Assembly: GCF_900104395.1 (NCBI RefSeq)
Contig: NZ_FMXX01000013.1
Source: Fusobacterium_C necrophorum
GTDB lineage: Bacteria > Fusobacteriota > Fusobacteriia > Fusobacteriales > Fusobacteriaceae
DNA length: 64,000 bases
Reading direction: 5' to 3' (one strand)
The position numbers and the translations under genes were made by a program. The notes below the pieces were generated by a model. The model was not told where the DNA came from, ran no database searches, and was given only the letters and a program-made list of their open reading frames with translations. This document shows, one piece after another, positions 17,747 to 25,649 of the stretch (position 1 is the stretch's first letter; each line of letters starts with the position of its first letter).

Positions 17747-17911
17747 TATTTTTTTATATCTTTCTATATAGTGTGAAAGCTTGATTTTTCAAAACTTTAT
17801 AGAAAGAGAAAAAGTATAGCTTACGATAACATTCTATAAATTACTATACCGTTACATACAAATTGCATACTGAAAATTTTACAAAGAGGCTTTGAAAATC
17901 CTCTTTTTTTT
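17747..17911 (+). repeat. Copy A of a ~150-bp element found 3' of tRNA-Ser and tmRNA
   Basis: Begins right after the tRNA CCA and ends at an intrinsic terminator. It matches the reverse complement of 27241-27393 over nearly its whole length, with a 48-base core (about 17812-17859) differing at one position. Copy A has about 12 extra bases near 17861-17872. The core contains GTATAG (17814-17819) and CTATAC (17844-17849) as an inverted repeat. In both copies it follows a serine-charged RNA in the same orientation. Confidence 0.85.
17883..17911 (+). terminator. Intrinsic terminator of the tRNA-Ser transcript
   Basis: Stem AAAGAGG (17883-17889) / CCTCTTT (17900-17906) followed by a T run. The identical hairpin terminates the tmRNA transcript at 27240-27268. 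Confidence 0.8.
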
Positions 17912-17916
17912 ATTTT

Positions 17917-18273
17917 TTAAGAATCTTTTGAGTCTTCTTCATACCTTCCACTAATTTTTTCACTTTTCCACATTATTTTCATGATTTTTTTGTAATTTTT
18001 ATTTTTAATCCAAAGACCAAAAAGACCTAAAAAAGCTCCTAAAAATCCAGCTTTTAAAATATTTCTTAATGACAACTTGCTGTCTTCTTTTATAAAGAGC
18101 AAATAAAAAATGTAAATCCAACTACTTGATAAAATGGAGTCATACACCGATCTAGAAATAACAAATTTTTCATTCAAATAATATGCCTCTATCAAATTAA
18201 ACATGTTAATAAAAACAAAAATAGAAATAAAATAGGGAATATTTTTCTTTATTCTTAACACAAAATTTAACAT
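17917..18273 (-). CDS. Hypothetical membrane protein, 118 residues
   Basis: Not recognised. I place the start at 18273 because an AAAGGAGA site lies 7 bases upstream; a longer frame to 18348 has no such site. About three membrane segments are visible (residues 13-33, 46-64 and 72-90), with a charged C-terminal tail. The third segment, with LKAGFLGAFLGLFGLWIK, has a glycine pattern that vaguely recalls DUF1294 but is not enough to assign it. It lies in the small accessory patch between tRNA-Ser and the PAP2 gene and ends against the repeat's terminator. Confidence 0.65.
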   Translation of the reverse strand: MLNFVLRIKKNIPYFISIFVFINMFNLIEAYYLNEKFVISRSVYDSILSSSWIYIFYLLFIKEDSKLSLRNILKAGFLGAFLGLFGLWIKNKNYKKIMKIMWKSEKISGRYEEDSKDS

Positions 18274-18352
18274 AATTTCATCTCCTTTAACTTTAATATC
18301 CATTATAGGAAACACACATTTGATAAAAATACTGGCTAAATTCTCCAATTTT

Positions 18353-18366
18353 ATAACATATGTTAT
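18353..18366. promoter_or_regulatory. 14-bp perfect palindrome upstream of the 118-residue membrane protein gene
   Basis: ATAACATATGTTAT is self-complementary and lies about 80 bases before the start at 18273, a possible operator. A -10-like TATAAT lies between it and the gene. No regulator is encoded beside it. Confidence 0.35.
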
Positions 18367-18374
18367 TTTTTAAT

Positions 18375-18500
18375 TTATATTATCATACCTAAATATTTTT
18401 TGTCAATACAGTATAGAGACTCTTTTTTTCCTTCGCTTACAATTTTCAATATTATACTCTTTGAATCCTCTATAATAGAATACTTTATTTCCTCATCCAT
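18375..18500 (-). CDS. Possible small protein, 41 residues (uncertain)
   Basis: Open frame beginning MDEEIKYSIIEDSK and ending KKYLGMII, with a GAGG ribosome site about 10 bases upstream. The composition looks protein-like (alternating hydrophobic and charged residues). The frame stays open a further 17 codons upstream to a stop near 18552. It could be a small gene or the 3' part of a broken one. No family is recognised. Confidence 0.3.
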   Translation of the reverse strand: MDEEIKYSIIEDSKSIILKIVSEGKKESLYCIDKKYLGMII

Positions 18501-18647
18501 GATTACTGTACCTCGAACATTCCTCCTCAAACATTTAAGGAATTTCTTTTTTCACTCAGAAACTCTATTACACGAAGCAAAATATAGTCAAAGCAACGAA
18601 AATGGTTTTCATTACATCTTCCACAGAGATAAAATTGATTCTCTAAT

Positions 18648-18824
18648 TTATCTTTTTCTTAAATTATGCAATAAAAAAACAAAAAAACCTGCTATTGTGT
18701 ATCCTTTTATTCCTAAAAAAGGAAGGAATAAGTTTGGAAAAATCTTATAGAAAATGATTGCCACAATTGGAATACCAAAAGTAAAAAGAAAGAATTCCAA
18801 TAACAACTTTCGTTTATTTTTCAT
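18648..18824 (-). CDS. Small membrane protein, 58 residues
   Basis: Starts MKNKRKLLLEFFLF and ends LHNLRKR. Two hydrophobic segments (about residues 8-28 and 40-54) are bracketed by basic residues, so it is probably a two-pass inner-membrane protein. Its ATG overlaps the stop codon of the glycine-zipper gene as ATGA, strong evidence for coupled translation. No family is recognised; an immunity or chaperone-like role for the exported neighbour is only a guess. Confidence 0.62.
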   Translation of the reverse strand: MKNKRKLLLEFFLFTFGIPIVAIIFYKIFPNLFLPFLGIKGYTIAGFFVFLLHNLRKR

Positions 18825-19237
18825 CGTCGTCTAAACCTCCAACTAGTAGAATTTTCATTCTTATTATTCCATTTTTCCTCTGCATATTCATTACTTTTTC
18901 CTTCCATTGAGTCACCGATAGAGGATCCAATAGAGGAACCAACATACCCTCCTATAAAACTTCCAGAAGTTCCTCCTCCAACTCCTGATCCCAAGCCACC
19001 TCCTATAATGGCACCAACAATAGCTCCAAATCCACTGTTTTCTCCAGTATATTCAAAAGGTCCTAATATATATGAAAAATAATCTCGAGTGTTCATATGT
19101 AGACAAGCTCCAGAATCAAAATCATATATTCCCATTCCTTCTCCATCATAACATGTTTCAACTGACATTGCTTTTGAAGCTAACATAAGAAACATAAATG
19201 ATAATAAAATTGTTCCTTTTCTAACTTTTTCTTTCAA
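18821..19237 (-). CDS. Secreted/outer-envelope glycine-zipper protein, 138 residues
   Basis: TTG start with an AGGAGGG ribosome site 6 bases upstream. An N-terminal signal peptide (about residues 1-24, basic then hydrophobic, SKAMS cleavage region) leads to a mature part with two cysteines (29 and 45) and a long glycine/serine zipper at residues 69-108 (GAIVGAIIGGGLGSGVGGG and onward). The tail is charged and ends RFRRR. Glycine zippers form membrane-inserting helices in many envelope proteins, toxins and bacteriocins. Function is unknown. It is translationally coupled to a 58-residue membrane protein. Confidence 0.7.
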   Translation of the reverse strand: MKEKVRKGTILLSFMFLMLASKAMSVETCYDGEGMGIYDFDSGACLHMNTRDYFSYILGPFEYTGENSGFGAIVGAIIGGGLGSGVGGGTSGSFIGGYVGSSIGSSIGDSMEGKSNEYAEEKWNNKNENSTSWRFRRR

Positions 19238-19393
19238 TATTATCCCTCCTAAATTTAATATATATTAAATATAATAATATAGGATATACTAGCTTGTCAA
19301 TATATTTATAATATAAATGTTTGTTTATGAAAATTTTAATATCAAAAAATAAAAATATAGACTGTAATCATTAAAACATACCCTCAAATTTAT

Positions 19394-19438
19394 GAAAAAA
19401 AGAGAAGTTGAAAACTTTGTTCTCCCTTTCTCTTCAAC
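19394..19438 (-). terminator. Intrinsic terminator after the PAP2 gene
   Basis: On the minus strand an AAGAGAA...TTCTCTT stem, with a nested GTTGAA-type repeat, runs into seven T. The rest of 19238-19457 holds the AT-rich promoter area of the glycine-zipper gene (a TTGACA lies near 19295). Confidence 0.6.
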
Positions 19439-19457
19439 ACCATATATAATTCCAAAA

Positions 19458-20108
19458 CTATTCCTCCTTTTTCTTTCTTCTATCTTTTATCCATTTCGCA
19501 ATGATATAAGATAAGCCTATACTCACAATCACATCACTAAACCAGTGATATCCCAAATACATTCTGCTCACTGCTACCAAAATTCCTAATAGAAATAAAC
19601 AATACTTTCTTTTACTTCTAATAGAAAAAACGAAGAGCCAAATTGTTCCCCAAATGGTAATGGTATGCCCTGATGGAAAAGAATAGTAATGAGAGTTGAA
19701 CAATAAATCGTGTTTGAGTAAATAAAAAATCCCATAAAATCGCTCCGGATCTAAAAACACATAGGGTCGAGCTCTTCCAAATAATATTTTTAACAAACCG
19801 ACTGCTATTTGTGTAGAAAAAAGTACCAAAATAAGATTCCAAGCATATTCTTTATATAACTGATATTTCTGTTTATCATACCAGAAAAAAAGATAAAAAA
19901 TCAGAATAAAAAATAATTCCAAATATCCTTCTCCAAACTTTGTTACAGTATGAAAAAAACTTTCTACCACTTCTTTCGGAAAGTACTGATAAAAAAAATT
20001 TATTTTTTCTGCCTGTAAACTTTCGTGGCATAAGCGTTCAAAAAAGAAATAGTCCACTCGATAAAGAGCTGATAAAAATGTTGCCCAAAATACAGTAAAA
20101 TTTGTCAT
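19458..20108 (-). CDS. PAP2-family phosphatase, membrane
   Basis: Integral-membrane acid phosphatase of the type acting on undecaprenyl diphosphate or other lipid phosphates. The three phosphatase motifs are present: K107...RP115 (KILFGRARP), PSGH (145-148) and SR...GYHWFSD (181-192). About five membrane helices are seen. The substrate (undecaprenyl-PP, phosphatidylglycerol phosphate or lipid A) cannot be decided. Confidence 0.88.
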   Translation of the reverse strand: MTNFTVFWATFLSALYRVDYFFFERLCHESLQAEKINFFYQYFPKEVVESFFHTVTKFGEGYLELFFILIFYLFFWYDKQKYQLYKEYAWNLILVLFSTQIAVGLLKILFGRARPYVFLDPERFYGIFYLLKHDLLFNSHYYSFPSGHTITIWGTIWLFVFSIRSKRKYCLFLLGILVAVSRMYLGYHWFSDVIVSIGLSYIIAKWIKDRRKKKEE

Positions 20109-20198
20109 CGTTTCCTTACATCCTTTTTTTGTTATTTTATTCTTTCTTAGACCACCCTTTTCCTAAAAAAGTTTAGGCATCAATAAAAACAACAAAAA

Positions 20199-20231
20199 TA
20201 TAAAAATGACACCTTTCCCCTCGGTGTCATT
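20199..20231 (-). terminator. Intrinsic terminator after htpX
   Basis: Perfect 9-bp stem AATGACACC/GGTGTCATT (20205-20231) with a T-rich tail on the minus strand. Confidence 0.88.
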
Positions 20232-20259
20232 CTCTTTTCCTAATTCTGATTCCCCAAGT

Positions 20260-21186
20260 TTACCAACCTTGTTGTTCCAATCTTTCAACTGCCTCAATTC
20301 GATTTTCTAAACTGGGATGACTTGCAAATAAACTAGCTAAACCTCCACTTGAAAAATTATTTGTAATTTTGAAATTAGCAAATCTTCTATCTTCTGCTTG
20401 TAGAGAAATTCTTCCTTGACTAATATCTTGCAATTTTATCAAAGCACTTTTCATATAAACTGCTCCTGTTATTTGAGCGGCTAAACGATCTGCTCCGTAT
20501 TCTCTCCTTCTGGAATAAGCACTGGATACTAACTTTCCAAAGAAATTTGCAATATTCCGTATCATATAATATGTCATGAAACTGGAACCCGCTCTTCCTC
20601 CTCGATTATTCTCGGAACGACCGAATAAGAAGGGAATGGTTGCAATTAAAGCAAACGCGGAAACAAATCCCTCCAATATAGAAGAAGTCAACATATCTCC
20701 ATTCACTACATGTGACATTTCATGAGCTAATACACCAATAATTTCTGTCTCGTTCATAGTCTGCAACAAACCCTGAGAAACTGCTACTAAAGCAGAATTT
20801 TTACTGGCTCCTGTCGCAAAAGCATTGACATCATAAGAAGGGTAAACTCCTATTTCAGGAACTTTCTGTAATTCTAATTTTTCACTTAACAACTGTATCG
20901 TATTGACTACAAGCTGTTCTTTTTCATTCCTAGCTCCTCCTTCTCCTATCATTCGAATCTGATACGCTCTTTTAACACTGCTTTTGGACATCCAAAGAGA
21001 AAACAAAGGTGTGGCAAAAGCAAATAACAACAAAAAAGGAAAATAATTTAAAATTTCTTGCCCTAAGAATAAATAAATCATCAAATAACTGGCGAAAATT
21101 CCCATCATAACCCAAGTTCCTATTTTAAAAATATTGAAATGCGGTACTTTGATTTGTTTATTTCGAATTTGTGATAATCCATACAT
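20260..21186 (-). CDS. htpX: Zinc metalloprotease HtpX (M48)
   Basis: Membrane-bound M48B protease for quality control of inner-membrane proteins. The zinc motif HEMSH is at residues 155-159, the third ligand region is RREYGAD (227-233). Two N-terminal membrane helices (about 22-66) and further hydrophobic segments around 170-187 fit HtpX topology. It is monocistronic, between the rpmA terminator and its own terminator. Confidence 0.93.
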   Translation of the reverse strand: MYGLSQIRNKQIKVPHFNIFKIGTWVMMGIFASYLMIYLFLGQEILNYFPFLLLFAFATPLFSLWMSKSSVKRAYQIRMIGEGGARNEKEQLVVNTIQLLSEKLELQKVPEIGVYPSYDVNAFATGASKNSALVAVSQGLLQTMNETEIIGVLAHEMSHVVNGDMLTSSILEGFVSAFALIATIPFLFGRSENNRGGRAGSSFMTYYMIRNIANFFGKLVSSAYSRRREYGADRLAAQITGAVYMKSALIKLQDISQGRISLQAEDRRFANFKITNNFSSGGLASLFASHPSLENRIEAVERLEQQGW

Positions 21187-21214
21187 TCTAAAACCTCCCT
21201 TCTATCTTGGCTGT

Positions 21215-21223
21215 ATTATATCA
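21215..21223 (-). promoter_or_regulatory. Extended -10 promoter of htpX
   Basis: TGATATAAT (TGnTATAAT) about 30 bases before the htpX ATG. No good -35 box, as expected for an extended -10 promoter; the upstream side abuts the rpmA terminator. Confidence 0.55.
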
Positions 21224-21231
21224 TAAGAATA

Positions 21232-21265
21232 CAAAAAAGACATCTACGATTTTTAGCAGATGTCT
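21232..21265 (-). terminator. Intrinsic terminator after rplU-prp-rpmA
   Basis: Perfect stem AGACATCT (21238-21245) / AGATGTCT (21258-21265) followed by six T on the minus strand. Confidence 0.9.
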
Positions 21266-21279
21266 CTCTTTCTTTATTC

Positions 21280-21564
21280 CTATTTAGAAGCGTAAATCGA
21301 TACTTGCTTCTTATCTTTTCCCAATCTTTCAAATTTTACATAGCCATCAATAAGAGCAAAAAGAGTATGATCTTTTCCCATTCCCATATTATTTCCAGGG
21401 TGGAAAGCGGTTCCTCTTTGTCTTACAATGATATTTCCGGCTTTTACAACTTCACCGTCATATTTTTTTACTCCAAGATATTTAGGATTTGAATCTCTTC
21501 CATTCTTAACAGATCCTTGTCCTTTTTTATGTGCGAACAATTGTATATTTAAAATAAATTTCAT
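21280..21564 (-). CDS. rpmA: 50S ribosomal protein L27 with cleavable N-terminal extension
   Basis: Large-subunit protein whose N-terminus reaches the peptidyl-transferase centre. The first nine residues (MKFILNIQL) plus FAHKKG match the pre-L27 cleavage motif of Firmicutes and Fusobacteria, cut after the phenylalanine-preceding stretch by the Prp protease encoded immediately upstream. The rest (GSVKNGRDSNPKYLGVKKYDGE and the RQRGTAFHPG motif) is ordinary L27. It is the last gene of the rplU-prp-rpmA operon. Confidence 0.96.
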   Translation of the reverse strand: MKFILNIQLFAHKKGQGSVKNGRDSNPKYLGVKKYDGEVVKAGNIIVRQRGTAFHPGNNMGMGKDHTLFALIDGYVKFERLGKDKKQVSIYASK

Positions 21565-21900
21565 CTACTTTTCCTCCTTTTCTACAAGCTTAATATTTTT
21601 CGGATAATTCCGTTCCAATTCTCTGATCATAACGACCATTGTTTCTAATAAGGAAGACACCTCTTTCTCTTTTTTTTGAAAATCCATTCCCTCCAAATTG
21701 ACAGTAATATACCCGTCATCATCAAATCCATATTGTGGACTTAAATGTAAGACTTCCTGCATTCCGGCTAAAGGATTTTGCATGACTGTGGAAGCAGCCG
21801 CACATACAATGTCACTCCCTAACTCCGCATATTCTGCATGTCCTTTTGCAAAATATCCGATGATATTTCCATTTTTTCTTACTACAGTAACTCGAATCAT
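21565..21900 (-). CDS. prp: Ribosomal-processing cysteine protease Prp
   Basis: Removes the N-terminal extension of pre-L27, an essential step described in Staphylococcus aureus. The catalytic pair aligns as His21 (KGHAEYAE) and Cys33 (GSDIVCAAAS), close to the S. aureus His22/Cys34. It lies between rplU and rpmA, next to its substrate gene, with 0-11 base gaps. Length 111 is typical. Confidence 0.94.
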   Translation of the reverse strand: MIRVTVVRKNGNIIGYFAKGHAEYAELGSDIVCAAASTVMQNPLAGMQEVLHLSPQYGFDDDGYITVNLEGMDFQKKEKEVSSLLETMVVMIRELERNYPKNIKLVEKEEK

Positions 21901-21911
21901 AATGTTTATAA

Positions 21912-22223
21912 CTATGCTTGAATAGAAGTTACTTTAATTTCAGTAAACAATTGTCTATGACCTTTTTTTCTATGAGAAGCTTTCTTAGGCTTGTATTTGA
22001 AGTTAATCACTTTCGCTCCTTTTCCTTGAGCTAAAATTTCTGCTACTACTTTCGCTCCTTCTACTACAGGAGTTCCAACTTTAACGTTTTCCCCATCTGC
22101 TACTAAAAGAACTTCTTGTAATTCAACAGTTTCATTAACTTCAGCATTTAGTTTTTCGACTCTTAATACTTGACCTTCTGCAACTTTGTATTGTTTACCT
22201 CCAGTTTTAATCACTGCGTACAT
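21912..22223 (-). CDS. rplU: 50S ribosomal protein L21
   Basis: 103 residues with the MYAVIKTGGKQYKV start and the KKASHRKKGHRQ RNA-binding tail typical of L21. It is first in the operon with prp and rpmA. Its leader of about 60-70 bases contains GGAGAGGTCATCAGCAACC-like sequence that may fold as an L21 leader, but I could not confirm this. Confidence 0.97.
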   Translation of the reverse strand: MYAVIKTGGKQYKVAEGQVLRVEKLNAEVNETVELQEVLLVADGENVKVGTPVVEGAKVVAEILAQGKGAKVINFKYKPKKASHRKKGHRQLFTEIKVTSIQA

Positions 22224-22292
22224 TCTAACACCTCCAAAAGTATTTGTCGCTGGTAAGGTTGCTGATGACCTCTCCCAAGCGTAATCTATAGT

Positions 22293-22321
22293 ATGATATC
22301 ATATTTTGTAAACTAAGTCAA
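22293..22321 (-). promoter_or_regulatory. Promoter of rplU-prp-rpmA
   Basis: -35 TTGACT (22316-22321), 17-base spacer, -10 TATCAT (22293-22298), about 70 bases before rplU. Confidence 0.7.
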
Positions 22322-22347
22322 TGAAAAAAGTTTTTACTTTTCAAAGA

Positions 22348-24015
22348 TTACATCAAATATTTTTTACTTGTCAATAAAGCCTGTACTTCTTGGTAATCTG
22401 CCTGTAATTGCACATCCGTTTGCAATTGTGCAGACAAATACTCTTCCACATTGTTAAGATATTCTTCCGCTTTTTCTTTCTCATCAATCAAAGCATAACA
22501 CCAAGCCAATTCCAAATCTCCCCAACCTTTGAACTGTGATATTTCTATTTCCTGCTCTAAAATTGAAATTGCCTGCGGAATTTCTCCCAAAATTCTCAAA
22601 TTTTTTCCAAGATGATACAAAATCCAGCTATCATAGGCTGAAAATTCTTTGGCTTTCCGAAAACAAATGACGGCTTCCATACTATTTCCCATTCTCTCAT
22701 ATACATACCCCATTTGACCATAAATCCAGATATCTTCTCGCCCTAATTCTTTTGCCTTTTTAAAATTTTCCATCGCTTTGTCTAAAGTATTTTGCTTCAT
22801 AGATAAATTATATCCGATTTCTGAATACAACCAAGTATCTTCACGACCCAATTTTTTAGCTTCTTCCAAAGCAAGAAGAGCTTTTTCATAGTTTTTTAAT
22901 TTTCCGTAATTCCAAGCAATTTCGGAATAAAGAAAAGGCAAGCTTATGGTATCAACTTCTTCCATATGTAAAGACTGTTGTAGTTTTTCAATCGCTTCTT
23001 CATGCTTTCCTAACCTACCTAAACATTGTCCAATTTCTGTGATTAGCCATTCATCATTTCGACCTAATTTTTCTGCTTCCAACAAATAACCATAAGCTTC
23101 TTCAAAACGCCCCTCTTCGTCATAAATCCATCCCAATTCTGAATAAACCCAAATTTTAGATGTATTTTCTAAGTTCAAAGAAGCTTTTAATTTTGCAATT
23201 CCTTCTTCCACATATCCGCCTCGTACCAAACTATAACCTAAGTGAGATACAAGCCACCCATCTTCCGGAGATAGTTCTTCCCCTTTGCTGAGAAACTCGA
23301 TTCCTTTGTCATAGTTTTCCAGGAGACTGTAACACCACCCCAGCTCTTTATATATCCATGGTTGTGGTGTTTCACAGGCAATCGACTTATGAAAATTATC
23401 AATCGCTTCTTCCAATTTTCCTCTTCCTCTTGCATTATAAGCAATTTCTGCGTATGTCCAAGAGTCTAATTCCGGAATTAATTCTCGAAGCCTATCTAAA
23501 TGAATTTTTCCTTCTTCAAATTCTCCCCATCTGTCATAAATCCAAGCCAATCGAGATTCTGCCCAAATCAGTTCTTCGATATTTTTATCATAATCCGCAT
23601 AGAATTTTACTTTATTACAATATTCTAAAAATTTTTCAAAATTCTCTTCTTGCATCATCTGATTTGCTAAATATTCATAAGCATAAGTCAACAAATAGGC
23701 CACATCCGGTTCTTCCGGATCAATTTCGAAAGCTTTCTCCAAGTATACCCTTGCCTTCTCATAGTTATTTAATTCAAAATATTGATGTCCCACGCGATAA
23801 TTCCACAAAGAAGTGTGTTCCTCCTCTTTTCGAATCTCCTTCAAAATCTTCAAAGCCTCTTCATAATTTCCTAAATTGGCATAAGCTCTTGCCAATTTTC
23901 CCAATATGTCAGAGCTCAAATTCTCAGAAGAAAGTTCCCTTATTTTTTCTATGACTGCTTGATGTTTCTCTTCCTCATGCAAGTAATCTAACTCCTGTAG
24001 TAATGCTTTTTTCAT
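22348..24015 (-). CDS. Tetratricopeptide-repeat protein
   Basis: 555 residues, almost entirely TPR-type helical repeats of about 34-39 residues, with recurring W-Y-E-GW-Y...YEEA...L..A..LGR.D motifs from end to end. No signal peptide or membrane helix is seen, so it is probably a cytoplasmic scaffold. Repeats in the C-terminal half are very similar to each other, indicating internal duplication. Partner proteins are unknown. It stands alone between rplU and ispF. Confidence 0.85.
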   Translation of the reverse strand: MKKALLQELDYLHEEEKHQAVIEKIRELSSENLSSDILGKLARAYANLGNYEEALKILKEIRKEEEHTSLWNYRVGHQYFELNNYEKARVYLEKAFEIDPEEPDVAYLLTYAYEYLANQMMQEENFEKFLEYCNKVKFYADYDKNIEELIWAESRLAWIYDRWGEFEEGKIHLDRLRELIPELDSWTYAEIAYNARGRGKLEEAIDNFHKSIACETPQPWIYKELGWCYSLLENYDKGIEFLSKGEELSPEDGWLVSHLGYSLVRGGYVEEGIAKLKASLNLENTSKIWVYSELGWIYDEEGRFEEAYGYLLEAEKLGRNDEWLITEIGQCLGRLGKHEEAIEKLQQSLHMEEVDTISLPFLYSEIAWNYGKLKNYEKALLALEEAKKLGREDTWLYSEIGYNLSMKQNTLDKAMENFKKAKELGREDIWIYGQMGYVYERMGNSMEAVICFRKAKEFSAYDSWILYHLGKNLRILGEIPQAISILEQEIEISQFKGWGDLELAWCYALIDEKEKAEEYLNNVEEYLSAQLQTDVQLQADYQEVQALLTSKKYLM

Positions 24016-24057
24016 AAATTTCCTCCACAGCTTTTTATCTTACTCCAAAATAAGCTC

Positions 24058-24534
24058 TCAATCCCGTTCTAATAAAGCAACAGCATACGCTTTAACTCCT
24101 TCTTCTCTTCCTGTAAAACCTAATCTTTCTTCCGTTGTCGCCTTAATACTAACCTGTTCCAAATTCATATCAAGACTCTCTGCTATCTTTTCACGCATAC
24201 TATCAATATAAGGTCTTAACTTCGGTCTTTGTAAGGCAATCGTGGAATCCACATTTTCAATTCGATATCCTTTCTTCTTCACCATTTGAGAAACTTCTTC
24301 CAGTAAAGACAGACTGGAGATTCCTCGATACTCCTCCTTACTATCCGGAAAATGTAAGCCGATATCCCCCAAAGCCAAAGCTCCCAATAATGCATCCATA
24401 ATGGCATGAATTAAAACATCTCCGTCAGAGTGCCCCAAAACTCCTTTATTATGTGGAATTTCCACTCCACCTAGGACCAACTTTCTTCCTTCTGTTAACA
24501 TATGAACATCATAACCATTTCCAATTCGAAACAT
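24058..24534 (-). CDS. ispF: 2-C-methyl-D-erythritol 2,4-cyclodiphosphate synthase
   Basis: MEP-pathway cyclase. The metal ligands are in GYDVH (Asp9, His11) and the later GHSDGDVLIHAI stretch carries a third histidine. The C-terminal TTEERLGFTGREEG motif is characteristic. Length 158 is standard. It follows the heptose-kinase gene by 15 bases and shares the pathway with dxs at 5057. Confidence 0.96.
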   Translation of the reverse strand: MFRIGNGYDVHMLTEGRKLVLGGVEIPHNKGVLGHSDGDVLIHAIMDALLGALALGDIGLHFPDSKEEYRGISSLSLLEEVSQMVKKKGYRIENVDSTIALQRPKLRPYIDSMREKIAESLDMNLEQVSIKATTEERLGFTGREEGVKAYAVALLERD

Positions 24535-24549
24535 AATACTCTCCCTGAT

Positions 24550-25524
24550 TTATTCATAAATACGACAATATTCCTCTTGAATTTCTTCAATACTGACTGT
24601 CGATGTTCCCACTTTTCCTACTACCAGTCCGGCTGCCGTATTTGCAATTTCCGCTGCCTCTTTCCAAGAAGCTCCTGCAACTTTGGACAAGGTAAAAACG
24701 GAGATTACAGTATCTCCTGCCCCTGTCACATCGTATACTTCCTTTGCAAAAGTAGGAACAGTATAAATTTCATTCTCATATAAGGACATTCCTTCCTCGC
24801 TCCGGGTAATTAAAACCGTTTCTAGTTGATATTGTTTTCGTAAATCCATTCCTAATGTTTCAATATCATAAGTCATGGAAGCCCCCACACATTGATAGGC
24901 CTCTTTTCGATTTGGTGTGATGGAAGAGGCTCCATAATAATTTTGAATATTTACAGGCTTCGGATCAACGGTAACCACAATATTTTTTTCTCGACAGATT
25001 CGAATAATTTCTTGGGAAACTCGTTTTGTTAAGATTCCTTTATTATAATCCGATAAAATAATGGCATCAATTTTATCCGAAATATTGAAAAATCGTTTCA
25101 ATACTTCCTCTTCCAAATCCTTTGAAATAGGAGAAGAGTCCTCCCAATCCAAACGAAGAAGCTGATGATTTCCACTCAATACTCTTTTTTTTACAATCGT
25201 AGGTCTTTCTTCCGAGCGAATAATGCCCTCTACATGAATCTCTTCATCAAAAGCAGACAGTAATCTTCTAGAATTATGTCCGGTTCCTATCACTCCTAAA
25301 CAATACACTTCCGCTCCCAACTTCGATAAATTATTGACAACGTTTGCCGCTCCTCCCAGTACAAATTTTTCTTCTTCCACATTGACAACAGGAACAGGAG
25401 CTTCCGGAGAGATCCTCTCCACTTTTCCTATAATGTAATCATCCAACATCAAATCTCCTAAAACTGCTATTTTCACTTTTTGAAAATTTTCTGTCATCTT
25501 TATAATCCAATCTTTTTGATTCAT
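24550..25524 (-). CDS. D-glycero-beta-D-manno-heptose-7-phosphate kinase (HldE kinase domain, RfaE1-like)
   Basis: PfkB-family kinase of ADP-heptose synthesis for lipopolysaccharide inner core. N-terminal AVLGDLMLDDYIIGKVERISPEAP (written here in part: LGDLMLDDYI) and the DVTGAGDTV anion hole near the C-terminus are typical of the kinase half of HldE. At 324 residues it lacks the nucleotidyltransferase half, which must be a separate gene elsewhere. It supports an outer membrane with heptose-containing LPS. Cotranscribed with ispF. Confidence 0.9.
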   Translation of the reverse strand: MNQKDWIIKMTENFQKVKIAVLGDLMLDDYIIGKVERISPEAPVPVVNVEEEKFVLGGAANVVNNLSKLGAEVYCLGVIGTGHNSRRLLSAFDEEIHVEGIIRSEERPTIVKKRVLSGNHQLLRLDWEDSSPISKDLEEEVLKRFFNISDKIDAIILSDYNKGILTKRVSQEIIRICREKNIVVTVDPKPVNIQNYYGASSITPNRKEAYQCVGASMTYDIETLGMDLRKQYQLETVLITRSEEGMSLYENEIYTVPTFAKEVYDVTGAGDTVISVFTLSKVAGASWKEAAEIANTAAGLVVGKVGTSTVSIEEIQEEYCRIYE

Positions 25525-25649
25525 AGATAATCTCCTTTTTGTTTTTTTTAATTTCTGTTGTTCTTTCTTGCATTTATACTTAATTTATACTTTCTTCATT
25601 TTTTATATTTTATTCCTAACAGCATTTTCATCTTAAATTTTCTAAAATT

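Noticed and set aside
18400..18750. Plus-strand open frame of 116 codons
   Set aside because: No ribosome site; overlaps the better supported minus-strand 58- and 41-residue frames; low-complexity AT-rich sequence.
23238..23954. Open frames antisense to the TPR gene
   Set aside because: Shadows of a repetitive coding sequence.
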